Origin: Desulfobulbaceae bacterium
GTDB taxonomy: Bacteria; Desulfobacterota; Desulfobulbia; Desulfobulbales; Desulfocapsaceae
DNA length: 11,642 nucleotides
NCBI GenBank assembly: GCA_030599175.1
Contig: JAUVON010000050.1
Span: 1 to 11,642 of the forward strand
Direction: 5' to 3'
In this document: in pieces, positions 1 to 6,694 of the stretch
How the letters are laid out: each line of letters begins with the position of its first letter
Position numbering within the stretch: position 1 is the stretch's first letter
Notes under the pieces: generated by a model
Told to the model about the DNA's origin: nothing
The model's database searches: none
Seen by the model: the letters and a program-made list of their open reading frames with translations, nothing else
Made by a program: the position numbers and the translations under genes

Positions 1-103
1 ACCCACCTAAAGCCATCCTGGTACCTGCAAAAATACTGGGAAGTTTTAAGCTGACTTTCTTTTTGGAGGTATACATGATTCAAATTTTTATGATATACTC
101 ATT

Positions 104-206
104 CAGTAATGTCCGGTTAGTAAATTGCAGGATGACGCTCCAGAAAACAAACCACAGGCCCTCTTGCAGATAGCGTAGACTTCGAGATCTTAATCGGACA
201 CTACTG
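104..206. mobile_element. MITE-like element with terminal inverted repeats and 9-bp target duplication
   Basis: This 103-bp non-coding element begins CAGTAATGTCCGGTTA, and its other end, read on the opposite strand, is CAGTAGTGTCCGATTA (14 of 16 identical). It is flanked by the direct repeat ATACTCATT at 95-103 and 207-215, as expected of a target-site duplication made on transposition. It contains no transposase, so it would have to be mobilised in trans by an unseen full-length element. Its inner part (163-190) resembles 8401-8429 in another palindromic element here. The right end may contribute to a promoter-like pair, CTGATA (204-209) and GATAAT (227-232) with 17-bp spacing, but that is speculative. 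The IS family is not identified. Confidence 0.75.
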
Positions 207-268
207 ATACTCATTGATACACTTAAGATAATTAAAAAATTTTGTTAAATTCACTAACTCGTTTTGTT

Positions 269-297
269 GATGAACTCGTAAAAAGGTCGATTGCAAC
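269..297. repeat. degenerate fragment related to the 302-430 repeat arm
   Basis: GATGAACTCGTAAAAAGGTC followed by GATTGCAAC resembles the outer arm of the 302-430 element (GATGGCGTCGTAAAAAGTCC, then GATCTCC and CGTTGC), with several mismatches and a gap. It sits immediately outside that element. It may be an older copy or part of a larger composite. The similarity is short, so confidence is modest. The rest of 1-471 shows no gene I can support. Confidence 0.35.
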
Positions 298-301
298 TAT
301 A

Positions 302-430
302 GATGGCTAAGTTAAAAAGTTTGATATACAAGGCGCAGTGTTTTTATCAGTACCGAGGCCATACATATGGTATGTCTCGGCGCTGATAAAAACCTGCAAC
401 GAAGGAGATCGGACTTTTTACGACGCCATC
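302..430. repeat. 129-bp imperfect palindromic repeat element
   Basis: The segment begins GATGGC and ends GCCATC. The two halves are complementary for most of their length around a CATATG centre (364-369), including TTTTTATCAG near 340 matched by CTGATAAAAA near 383. The right arm (396-430) recurs inverted at 9426-9460 with 33 of 35 bases identical. A shorter, degenerate relative, with CTCGTAAAAAGGTCGA and then TTGCAAC, lies just upstream at 269-297. The sequence TTTGTTGAT occurs at 263-271 and 431-439 and might be a duplicated target around a composite insertion. It has no coding potential. From memory, repeats with a TCGTAAAAAGTC core are common between genes in Desulfobacterota; this was not searched. 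Confidence 0.65.
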
Positions 431-471
431 TTTGTTGATATGCTGACAAAACATGGCTGCAGGAGAAAATC

Positions 472-1503
472 ATGCCCAAATCATACAAAGACATGCAAGA
501 ACAAATAAAATCCACCCCCCGCACCTGGCTCATAACCGGAGTTGCCGGGTTTATCGGCTCGAATTTACTTGAGACCCTGCTCACACTTGATCAAAATGTT
601 ATCGGCCTGGATAATTTCTCCACCGGATTCCAGCATAATCTTGATGAAGTTCAGTCCCGAGTCAGCGATGAACAATGGCAGCTCTTTACATTTATCAAAG
701 GCGATATTTGCAATTCGGAAACATGCCGACAATCCTGCAAAGGTGTTGACTATGTCCTGCACCAGGCGGCCCTCGGTTCAGTGCCGCGCTCCATTGAAGA
801 CCCGCTTGTTACGAACGAAAATAACATCAGCGGTTTTCTCAACATGCTGGTGGCGGCCAGAGATGCCAAAGTGCGGAAATTTGTCTATGCAGCTTCCAGT
901 TCCACCTACGGTGACCATCCCGGCCTGCCGAAGGTTGAAGATAAAACAGGTAATCCACTGTCTCCATACGCGGTTACCAAACTGGTAAATGAACTATATG
1001 CAGAGGTTTTTGCCAGGACATACAACTTCAAGACCATTGGCCTCAGGTATTTCAATATTTTCGGTCAACGCCAGGATCCAAATGGTGCTTATGCCGCTGT
1101 TATTCCCCTGTGGTTTGCAGGATTGATAAAAAATGATACCGTTTATATTAATGGCGACGGTGAGACCAGCCGTGATTTCTGTTTTATCGACAATGCTGTT
1201 CAGGCCAACCTTTTGGCGGCAACAGTTGATGATGAAGCTGCAGCGGATCAGGTCTACAATATCGCTTTCGGTGAGAGAACAACTCTGAACGAACTCTACC
1301 AGCTTATAAAAGAACGTGTTATTACTGCCAATACAGCCGCTGAAGAGGCCAAACCGCAATACCGTGATTTCAGAGCTGGCGATGTCCGCCATTCTCTCGC
1401 TGATATCTCCAAAGCAAAAGAACGTATTGGCTATGAGCCTCAATTTTCAGTGAAAAAAGGTTTAGACAGAGCCGCTGAATGGTATATCACAAATTTGAGC
1501 TAA
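472..1503 (+). CDS. wbpP: UDP-N-acetylglucosamine C4-epimerase (WbpP/TviC type)
   Basis: This cytoplasmic NAD-dependent short-chain dehydrogenase/reductase (343 residues) interconverts UDP-GlcNAc (or its uronic acid) and the galacto epimer, supplying sugar nucleotides for O-antigen or capsule. The Rossmann motif GVAGFIG is at residues 23-29, the serine triad [10 protein letters not shown] begins at 142, and catalytic Tyr166 and Lys170 lie in [26 protein letters not shown] and [10 protein letters not shown] are hallmark stretches of the extended-SDR epimerases. Length and residue spacing closely match Pseudomonas aeruginosa WbpP as I remember it. AGGAGA at 461-466 sits five bases before the ATG and fixes the start. 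It is the only polysaccharide gene visible, so a larger surface-sugar locus probably lies to the left. It converges on leuA. Exact substrate preference (UDP-GlcNAc or UDP-GlcNAcA) cannot be read from the sequence. Confidence 0.9.
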   Translation: MPKSYKDMQEQIKSTPRTWLITGVAGFIGSNLLETLLTLDQNVIGLDNFSTGFQHNLDEVQSRVSDEQWQLFTFIKGDICNSETCRQSCKGVDYVLHQAALGSVPRSIEDPLVTNENNISGFLNMLVAARDAKVRKFVYAASSSTYGDHPGLPKVEDKTGNPLSPYAVTKLVNELYAEVFARTYNFKTIGLRYFNIFGQRQDPNGAYAAVIPLWFAGLIKNDTVYINGDGETSRDFCFIDNAVQANLLAATVDDEAAADQVYNIAFGERTTLNELYQLIKERVITANTAAEEAKPQYRDFRAGDVRHSLADISKAKERIGYEPQFSVKKGLDRAAEWYITNLS

Positions 1504-1528
1504 CACCCATGAAATGAATTTCACAACG

Positions 1529-1566
1529 AAGCATGAAGGTCAGGGTTCCTTGCGTTTTTATTTTTG
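1529..1566 (+). terminator. weak candidate terminator after the epimerase gene
   Basis: AAGG (1536-1539) can pair with CCTT (1548-1551), and GCA/TGC can extend the stem across a bulge. The stem is followed by TTTTTATTTTT (1555-1565), which overlaps the end of convergent leuA. The stem is short and imperfect, so this is tentative. Confidence 0.3.
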
Positions 1567-3240
1567 TGCTCTGTCCACACTGCTCAGCACCGCCTTAACC
1601 GAAGCAATTATAATATCTGTATCAACCGCAACTCCCCATTTTACAGCCCCGTCCGGATATTCAATTTCAATATAGGCTGCAGCACTAGCACTTGAGCCGC
1701 CGTCCAGGGCATGCTCATGGTAGTTGCGCAGACGAAAGTTCCCCGTAACGTCAGTCTTCAATGCTGTACAGAATGCATCAAGAGGCCCATTCCCTGTAGC
1801 GGCAATGGTCTTTTCTTCACCATTAACCAACAGGGTAGCCTCCACATCGGCAAAGGATTCATTTTCATCCCCGGCAATATGTCTTTTATTCACATGAAAA
1901 GTTTTGAGTTCATATGGAGCAACCGGCGTCAGGTATTCATCACAGAACGTCTGATAAATTTCATCATGGGCCAGTTCCCTGCCCTCTTTGTCCGTTACAG
2001 CCTGGATAATGCGGCCGAATTCGGGATGCATCGATTTGGGCATCTTAAATCCATATTCCTTACCCATAATATAAGCCACTCCGCCCTTACCCGACTGACT
2101 GTTTATACGAATTACAGACTCATATGTTCTGCCCACATCCGACGGGTCTATCGGCAGGTAGGGAACCTCCCATAGATTACCCTTCCCTGCATCGTACTGA
2201 TCCATTCCTTTATTGATGGCGTCCTGGTGTGAACCGGAAAAAGCAGTATATACCAACTCTCCCGCGTAGGGCAGTCGCGGGTGTACGGTTAAACGGGTTA
2301 CACGCTCATAGGTATTAATCAATCGGTTTATATTATCAAACTCAAGCCCTGGATCCACTCCTTGAGTAAACATGTTCAGCGCAAGAGTTATGATATCCAC
2401 ATTACCGGTACGTTCACCATTACCAAAAAGAGTTCCCTCTACTCGATCCCCTCCCGCCATAAGGGCAAGCTCAGTTGCTGCCACGGCACATCCTCTGTCA
2501 TTATGGGTATGCAAACTAATTATGACAGAGTCCCGGTCAGAGACATTGTTGCAAAACCACTCTATCTGGTCAGCATAAATATTGGGGCTGGACATCTCGA
2601 CTGTTGCAGGCAGGTTAATAATCATCCTGTTTTCAGGGGTCGGCTGCCAGATATCTTTTACCGCCTCACATATTTCCAGAGCAAAGTCCAGCTCGGTTCC
2701 CGTAAAGCTCTCCGGGGAATACTCATATTTAAATTTTGTTTCCGGAGCCCTGGCCACCTCTTCTTTTATGAGTCTGGCACCAGAGACCGCAAGATCTATG
2801 ATCTCTTTTTGACTCATCTGGAACACCGTTCGGCGCTGCAGAGTCGAGGTGGAATTATAAAGATGCATAATTACTTCCTTTGCACCTGCCACCGACTCAA
2901 AGGTTTTTTGAATCAGGTTCTCACGGGCGGGAGTCAGTACCTGGATCAGCACATCTTCCGGGATCAGGTCTTTTTCAATAAGGGTTCTGGTAAACTCATA
3001 CTCAACCTCGGATGCTGACGGGAACCCTACTTCTATTTCTTTAAAGCCGACCCCCAGCAGCAACCGGTACATCTCCAGTTTCTTTTCATGACTCATCGGC
3101 TGTATAAGCGCCTGGTTGCCATCACGAAGATCAACGCTGCACCATGTTGGCGCCTTATCGATTACTTTTGAAGGCCAGGTGCGTTCCGGCAGATCAACAG
3201 GCGGGTATGAACGATATTTTTTTACTAATTCCGGCTTCAT
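1558..3240 (-). CDS. leuA: 2-isopropylmalate synthase, long (type 2) form
   Basis: The enzyme condenses acetyl-CoA with 2-ketoisovalerate to give 2-isopropylmalate, the committed step of leucine synthesis. It has 560 residues, the size of the long form known from actinobacteria and yeast rather than the E. coli form of about 520. The catalytic TIM barrel opens with the metal-binding DLRDGNQAL (Asp40 in RDGNQ), and the divalent-metal HTHNDRG is at residues 244-250. GNGERTGNVD follows. The C-terminal third, after about residue 430, matches the leucine-sensing LeuA dimer/regulatory domain and includes GNGPLDAF and the Gly/Ser/Ala-rich DGGSSASAAAYIE. AGGAG five to six bases upstream supports the start. 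The gene is transcribed divergently from ilvBN and preceded by a leucine leader peptide and terminator, so it is probably controlled both by attenuation and by leucine feedback on the enzyme. Confidence 0.95.
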   Translation of the reverse strand: MKPELVKKYRSYPPVDLPERTWPSKVIDKAPTWCSVDLRDGNQALIQPMSHEKKLEMYRLLLGVGFKEIEVGFPSASEVEYEFTRTLIEKDLIPEDVLIQVLTPARENLIQKTFESVAGAKEVIMHLYNSTSTLQRRTVFQMSQKEIIDLAVSGARLIKEEVARAPETKFKYEYSPESFTGTELDFALEICEAVKDIWQPTPENRMIINLPATVEMSSPNIYADQIEWFCNNVSDRDSVIISLHTHNDRGCAVAATELALMAGGDRVEGTLFGNGERTGNVDIITLALNMFTQGVDPGLEFDNINRLINTYERVTRLTVHPRLPYAGELVYTAFSGSHQDAINKGMDQYDAGKGNLWEVPYLPIDPSDVGRTYESVIRINSQSGKGGVAYIMGKEYGFKMPKSMHPEFGRIIQAVTDKEGRELAHDEIYQTFCDEYLTPVAPYELKTFHVNKRHIAGDENESFADVEATLLVNGEEKTIAATGNGPLDAFCTALKTDVTGNFRLRNYHEHALDGGSSASAAAYIEIEYPDGAVKWGVAVDTDIIIASVKAVLSSVDRAQK

Positions 3241-3274
3241 TGTATCTCCTGAAGGTTTTTACTGCATTAAAAAC

Positions 3275-3314
3275 AAAAAAAGGGGGCCGCAGTTTTTTCA
3301 ACCGCGGCCCCCTT
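3275..3314 (-). terminator. attenuator terminator in the leuA leader
   Basis: Read on the minus strand, an 11-bp perfect stem (AAGGGGGCCGC with GCGGCCCCCTT; plus-strand arms 3280-3290 and 3304-3314) encloses a 13-base loop and is followed directly by seven T residues, then GTTTTT. This is a textbook intrinsic terminator. It lies between the leader peptide and the leuA start, about 35 bases before the ATG, so it would stop transcripts before leuA unless disrupted. Its 5' arm overlaps the proposed antiterminator partner at 3300-3309. Confidence 0.9.
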
Positions 3315-3367
3315 GAGTTCTGTATAGTCTAAAATATTAAACCATACCTCCCCCGTCAGCCACGGCC
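3300..3367 (-). promoter_or_regulatory. candidate leucine antiterminator
   Basis: In the minus-strand RNA, GGCCGUGGCU (plus-strand 3358-3367) can form ten consecutive pairs, four of them G-U, with GGCCGCGGUU (3300-3309), the 5' arm of the terminator. The upstream strand lies within leader codons Lys-Ala-Val-Ala, two codons after the last leucine codon. A ribosome stalled on the leucine codons could leave it free to pair, while a ribosome moving on would cover it. I found this pairing by hand, and no folding energies were computed. Confidence 0.6.
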
Positions 3368-3414
3368 TTAATAAGTAGTAGACCCAGTAGTAGAGAAAGG
3401 TGAGTATTTTTCAT
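3337..3414 (-). CDS. leucine leader peptide of leuA (LeuL-like)
   Basis: This 25-codon reading frame encodes MKNTHLSLLLGLLLIKAV followed by ADGGGMV and a TAA stop. Seven residues are leucine: position 6, then 8-10 and 12-14. Four of the seven codons are CTA, the same codon that is stacked in enterobacterial leuL. It ends 22 bases before the attenuator stem and lies on the leuA-sense strand. A weak AAGAG sits about ten bases before the ATG. The layout of leucine codons, overlapping antiterminator and intrinsic terminator is that of ribosome-mediated attenuation: scarce charged leucyl-tRNA stalls the ribosome and lets leuA be transcribed. The peptide itself need have no other function. Homology with enterobacterial LeuL is not claimed; such leaders arise independently. 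Confidence 0.85.
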   Translation of the reverse strand: MKNTHLSLLLGLLLIKAVADGGGMV

Positions 3415-3451
3415 TACAATGTTACTCTTTTCTAAGAAATTATGCCAAATA

Positions 3452-3474
3452 GTGTCACAGAAAATTGTTGACAC
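3452..3474. promoter_or_regulatory. perfect inverted repeat between leuA and ilvB, possible operator
   Basis: GTGTCA (3452-3457) and TGACAC (3469-3474) form a perfect 6-bp inverted repeat with an 11-base spacer. It lies at or just downstream of the predicted leuA start of transcription and upstream of the ilvB promoter. It could bind a dimeric regulator acting on either gene. No regulator is identified, and a 6-bp arm can arise by chance. Confidence 0.35.
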
Positions 3475-3481
3475 CTCTCCC

Positions 3482-3511
3482 AATGTAAACACCGGTTGAT
3501 ACCCTTGTCAA
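3482..3511 (-). promoter_or_regulatory. candidate sigma70 promoter for the leuA leader
   Basis: On the minus strand a perfect TTGACA (plus-strand 3506-3511) is followed after 18 bases by TACATT (3482-3487), four of six matches to the -10 consensus. Transcription would begin near 3475, about 60 bases before the leader peptide start. An alternative -10, CATAAT at 3439-3444, has no good -35. Confidence 0.5.
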
Positions 3512-3594
3512 GCGAGTTTTAGTCGAGATTCCTTTCAATTTCAATCCCTGGAGATGAAAATGGTCTAATCTCTTGTTTCAGCCCGCCTTGCAGG

Positions 3595-3623
3595 TTGACA
3601 TATAGAGTTTTCACATATATAGT
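3595..3623 (+). promoter_or_regulatory. strong sigma70 promoter for ilvB
   Basis: TTGACA (3595-3600) and TATAGT (3618-3623) are separated by exactly 17 bases, giving a start near 3630 and an untranslated leader of about 80 bases. Unlike leuA, this leader shows no leucine/isoleucine/valine-rich peptide and no GC-rich hairpin with a T tract, so attenuation is not indicated for ilvB. The other parts of the 3241-3708 gap are covered by the leuA leader features. Confidence 0.75.
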
Positions 3624-3708
3624 TTTCAAATTCAACAAAATTTGTGACCTTTCTTGATGCTCTTCACTTATTTTGGAATTTTCAAATTTTTCATGAGGAA
3701 ATAGATTA

Positions 3709-5409
3709 ATGGGGAAAATTACCGGCTCCCAGGCAATAGTCAGATGCCTAGAAGAAGAAGGTGTAAAAATAATATTTGGGTATCCGGGCGGTGCCGTCCT
3801 TGACCTTTTCGATGCAATAGATCAATCCGATTTTGTCAATGTACTTGTTCGCCACGAACAGGGTGCAGTCCATGCGGCCGACGGGCTTGCCAGGGTTACC
3901 GGAGAAGTCGGTGTGGCAATCCTTACATCGGGGCCCGGCGCAACCAATGGTGTCACCGGTATTGCAACAGCATATATGGATTCAATCCCCCTTGTTGTCC
4001 TGACCGGGCAGGTACCCAGACCTCTTATTGGAAACGACGCCTTTCAGGAGGTGGATATAGTAGGTATCACCAGGCCCTGTACAAAACATAATTACCTGGT
4101 AAGTGAACTCGACGATCTGGTTCCGGTAATAAGAGAGGCTTTTCATATTGCCCGTTCCGGGCGTCCGGGCCCGGTTCTGGTCGATCTCCCTAAAGATCTG
4201 GTCGCCAGCATGCTCACCTATCCTGAAAAGAAGCCAATTGAGATGGTGAGCTATCAGCCCACATATCAACCCCACTCCCGCCAGATTGCCAAGGCATGCA
4301 AGCTGATAATGAAGGCAAAAAGACCTGTGCTCTACGTGGGCGGCGGTGTCATTTTATCCGATGCCGACAAAGAACTGACAGAACTTGCCAGAAAACTTGA
4401 TATTCCCGTGACCATGACACTAATGGGACTGGGAGCATTTCCTGGCAACCACGAATTATCCATGGGAATGCTGGGGATGCATGGCACTTACACAGCAAAT
4501 ATGGCCGTCTCGGAATGTGATCTGCTTATCTCTGTCGGCGCACGATTCGATGATCGGGTAACCGGGAAACTTGATGATTTTGCAACCAAGGCAAAAATTA
4601 TCCACATTGACATCGACCCCACTTCCATCAGTAAAAATGTTAAGGTTGACATCCCCATCGTTGCAGATTGTAAAATCGCTCTCACTGCCATGAATAGCTG
4701 GTTCGATGCGGAATCCGACTTCAGTCTCAAGGAAGAAGCCGCCCGCCATGCGCCCTGGTTCAAATTAATCAGGGAATGGACTGAAAAACACCCTCTCTCC
4801 TATGAAGAAGCCGGGGATATTATCAAACCCCAGTATGTCATAGAACAATTTGACAGACTCACCGGCGGGAATGCCATAATAACAACGGAGGTCGGACAGA
4901 ACCAAATGTGGGCAGCTCAATTCTACAAGTTTAACCAGCCGCGCCATTTTGTAACCTCCGGAGGGTTGGGAACCATGGGCTTTGGACTCCCCGCTGCTAT
5001 TGGTGCGCAAATGGCCTTCCCCGATAAGACGGTCATCGATATTGCAGGCGACGGCTCAATCCAGATGAATATTCAGGAGTTGGCAACGGCAAAGCAATAC
5101 AACTGTCCCGTGAAGATAGCTATCTTAAATAACAGTTACCTGGGCATGGTGCGGCAGTGGCAGGAACTCTTTTATGATAAAAGATATGCATCCACCACCA
5201 TGGATGTCGTTCCCGACTTCGTTGATCTTGCCAAAGCCTTCGGTGCAGTCGGTCTCCGGGCAACCACTAAAGATGAGGTTATTCCGGTTATCAAGGAAGC
5301 ACTGGCAACTGATAACGTTGTAGTCATGGATTTTAAAATTGAGAAAGAGGAAGGCGTTTATCCCATGGTGCCGGCGGGCAAGGCTAACACAGAGATGCTA
5401 TTGGTTTGA
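3709..5409 (+). CDS. ilvB: acetolactate (acetohydroxyacid) synthase, catalytic subunit
   Basis: The enzyme joins pyruvate with pyruvate or 2-ketobutyrate to give acetolactate or acetohydroxybutyrate, the first common step to valine, leucine and isoleucine. At 566 residues it is full length for the family. The thiamine diphosphate N-terminal domain contains GYPGGAVLDLFDA and the catalytic glutamate Glu50 in RHEQGAVHAADG. The central FAD-type domain spans roughly residues 190-330 and includes GARFDDRVTGK. The C-terminal cofactor domain has the metal/ThDP motif GDGS at 447-450 running to NNSYLGMVRQWQ at 474-485. GAGGA at 3695-3699 precedes the ATG by nine bases. It is the first gene of ilvB-ilvN-psd, driven by the promoter at 3595. 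The regulatory subunit follows 99 bases downstream. Confidence 0.97.
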   Translation: MGKITGSQAIVRCLEEEGVKIIFGYPGGAVLDLFDAIDQSDFVNVLVRHEQGAVHAADGLARVTGEVGVAILTSGPGATNGVTGIATAYMDSIPLVVLTGQVPRPLIGNDAFQEVDIVGITRPCTKHNYLVSELDDLVPVIREAFHIARSGRPGPVLVDLPKDLVASMLTYPEKKPIEMVSYQPTYQPHSRQIAKACKLIMKAKRPVLYVGGGVILSDADKELTELARKLDIPVTMTLMGLGAFPGNHELSMGMLGMHGTYTANMAVSECDLLISVGARFDDRVTGKLDDFATKAKIIHIDIDPTSISKNVKVDIPIVADCKIALTAMNSWFDAESDFSLKEEAARHAPWFKLIREWTEKHPLSYEEAGDIIKPQYVIEQFDRLTGGNAIITTEVGQNQMWAAQFYKFNQPRHFVTSGGLGTMGFGLPAAIGAQMAFPDKTVIDIAGDGSIQMNIQELATAKQYNCPVKIAILNNSYLGMVRQWQELFYDKRYASTTMDVVPDFVDLAKAFGAVGLRATTKDEVIPVIKEALATDNVVVMDFKIEKEEGVYPMVPAGKANTEMLLV

Positions 5410-5459
5410 AATTTTTTCCTTAGCTATCTTTACTAATGAATCCTTAGCAAATTTTCATT

Positions 5460-5477
5460 AACTATTCATCAATAGTT
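5460..5477. promoter_or_regulatory. small stem-loop in the ilvB-ilvN gap
   Basis: AACTATT and AATAGTT form a perfect 7-bp stem with a CATC loop, 31 bases before ilvN. It is AT-rich with no T tract, so it is not a terminator. It could be an mRNA processing or stability element, or chance. Confidence 0.25.
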
Positions 5478-5508
5478 GGTTTAATCATACAAGTACAGGA
5501 CAATACAG

Positions 5509-5994
5509 ATGAAACATACGATTTCTGTTCTTCTTCAAAATAAACCCGGAGTACTCTCAAGAGTTACCGGTCTGTTCAGTGGTCGAGGCTTTAATATCGA
5601 AAGCCTCTGTGTTGCGGAAACACTTGAGACGGGGACATCCTGCCTCACCGTCGTTTCCAAAGGTGATGATGCGATTATTGAACAGATAATGAAACAACTG
5701 CACAAGCTGATTGACGTTATAAAAGTAACCGATATAACAGAGCAGGAATATGTCGAACGGGAAATGGTTTTAATCCGTGTGAAAGCAGAAAGCCATACCA
5801 GGGCCGAGGTGCTGCGTATTATCGATATTTTTCGCGGCAAGGTTGTTGATGTAAGTGCTAAAAGCTATGCCATCGAACTCACCGGGTCTGCGTCGAAAAT
5901 CAAGGCTGTAATTGATATACTGCGTCCAATCGGCATTAAAGAAATTGTCAGAACGGGTATCATTGCAATGCCGCGTGCCTCCAAAAACAAATAA
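5509..5994 (+). CDS. ilvN: acetolactate synthase, small regulatory subunit
   Basis: This 161-residue protein binds the catalytic subunit, raises its activity and confers valine feedback inhibition. It is close in length to the E. coli IlvH small subunit. The N-terminal ACT domain (about residues 1-78) carries the conserved opening HTISVLLQNKPGVLSRVTGLFSGRGFN split across two beta-alpha units, with the Asn/Gly valine-binding region near residues 11-29. The C-terminal domain (about 80-158) has MVLIRVKA and a conserved EIVRTGIIAMPR ending. AGGA lies about nine bases before the start codon. The 99-base gap from ilvB is AT-rich without a terminator, and psd begins 19 bases after the stop, so the three genes are likely co-transcribed. 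Confidence 0.95.
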   Translation: MKHTISVLLQNKPGVLSRVTGLFSGRGFNIESLCVAETLETGTSCLTVVSKGDDAIIEQIMKQLHKLIDVIKVTDITEQEYVEREMVLIRVKAESHTRAEVLRIIDIFRGKVVDVSAKSYAIELTGSASKIKAVIDILRPIGIKEIVRTGIIAMPRASKNK

Positions 5995-6013
5995 TTCCAG
6001 TCACCCTAAGCAC

Positions 6014-6658
6014 ATGCTAACACCTCAAGTTCCCGTTGCCCGGGAGGGATATCCTTTTATTGGTTTTGTGGCCTTTTGTACTCTGATCTTTGCTGTACTC
6101 GGTCTCTGCATCCCAACGTTTATTTTCCTCATAATTACAATCTTTGTTCTCTGCTTTTTCCGGGACCCTGAACGATTTACTCCATCAGGTGAAGACCTGC
6201 TGGTATCCCCTGCAGACGGAAAAATCCTTCTTATTGAAAAGGTTGATGATAAAAAATTTACAGCCTGTGAGGCCTGGAAAATTTCTATCTTCATGAACGT
6301 GTTCAATGTTCATGTGAACCGAATCCCCTTCAGCGGCAAAGTAGAAAAAATCATCTATACACCGGGGAAGTTTTATTCTGCCGACAGTGAAAAAGGGGCT
6401 TTACAGAATGAATACTGTGCAACTGTGATCACCACTACAAACGGCAAAACTCTTGCCTTTGTTCAGGTCGCCGGGCTCATCGCCCGCAGAATTGTCTGCT
6501 GGCTGGAACCCGGTGATTCTGCAGATAAAGGGAAACGTTACGGACTCATCAGGTTTGGCTCAAGAGTTGATCTGTATCTGCCTCCGGACACCGAAATACT
6601 TGTGCAGCCCGGACAGAAGGTTCGGGCTGGTGAGACAATCCTGGGCTGTATACAATGA
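6014..6658 (+). CDS. psd: phosphatidylserine decarboxylase proenzyme, short soluble-domain type
   Basis: The enzyme decarboxylates phosphatidylserine to phosphatidylethanolamine at the inner membrane. The 214-residue form belongs to the short PSD/archaetidylserine decarboxylase group rather than the roughly 320-residue E. coli form. I chose the ATG at 6014, which gives the N-terminus MLTPQVPVAREGYPFIG seen in the family; the frame is open further upstream into ilvN but codes nothing family-like. Two hydrophobic segments lie at about residues 14-32 and 33-49. SPADGK (65-70) and MNVFNVHVNRIPFSG (94-108, with His100) are conserved. The self-cleavage site is Gly182-Ser183 in RFGSRVDLYLP, where Ser183 becomes the pyruvoyl cofactor of the alpha chain. 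The ribosome site is poor, suggesting coupling to ilvN. pssA, the usual partner supplying phosphatidylserine, is not adjacent. Confidence 0.92.
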   Translation: MLTPQVPVAREGYPFIGFVAFCTLIFAVLGLCIPTFIFLIITIFVLCFFRDPERFTPSGEDLLVSPADGKILLIEKVDDKKFTACEAWKISIFMNVFNVHVNRIPFSGKVEKIIYTPGKFYSADSEKGALQNEYCATVITTTNGKTLAFVQVAGLIARRIVCWLEPGDSADKGKRYGLIRFGSRVDLYLPPDTEILVQPGQKVRAGETILGCIQ

Positions 6659-6694
6659 CTGGAAGCAGTTGTTGTCATTCATTCTTCTCCTAAC

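Noticed and set aside
1..54. Possible C-terminal tail of an upstream gene in frame 1 (ending WYLQKYWEVLS)
   Set aside because: Only 17 codons are visible, with no recognisable family motif; other frames are also open here, so it cannot be supported.
75..176. Short plus-strand frame with a good GGAGG site at 65-69, running into the 104-206 element
   Set aside because: Removing the element and one target copy leaves only a 14-codon frame, so there is no sign of an interrupted real gene.
312..584. 90-codon minus-strand frame over the repeat and wbpP start
   Set aside because: It is a palindrome and coding-strand shadow with no family features, overlapping a secure gene.
3435..3460. Sigma54-type promoter (TGGCA near 3445 on the minus strand)
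   Set aside because: The -12 element does not fit the TTGCA consensus at the required spacing.
3630..3708. Attenuator or leader peptide for ilvB like that of leuA
   Set aside because: The leader is AT-rich with no run of Ile/Val/Leu codons and no GC-rich stem followed by a T tract; the nearest frame, at about 3554, encodes only four residues before the promoter.
5912..6013. Extended N-terminus for psd overlapping ilvN
   Set aside because: The extra 34 residues are unlike the family and lie mostly inside ilvN; the ATG at 6014 gives the standard N-terminus.
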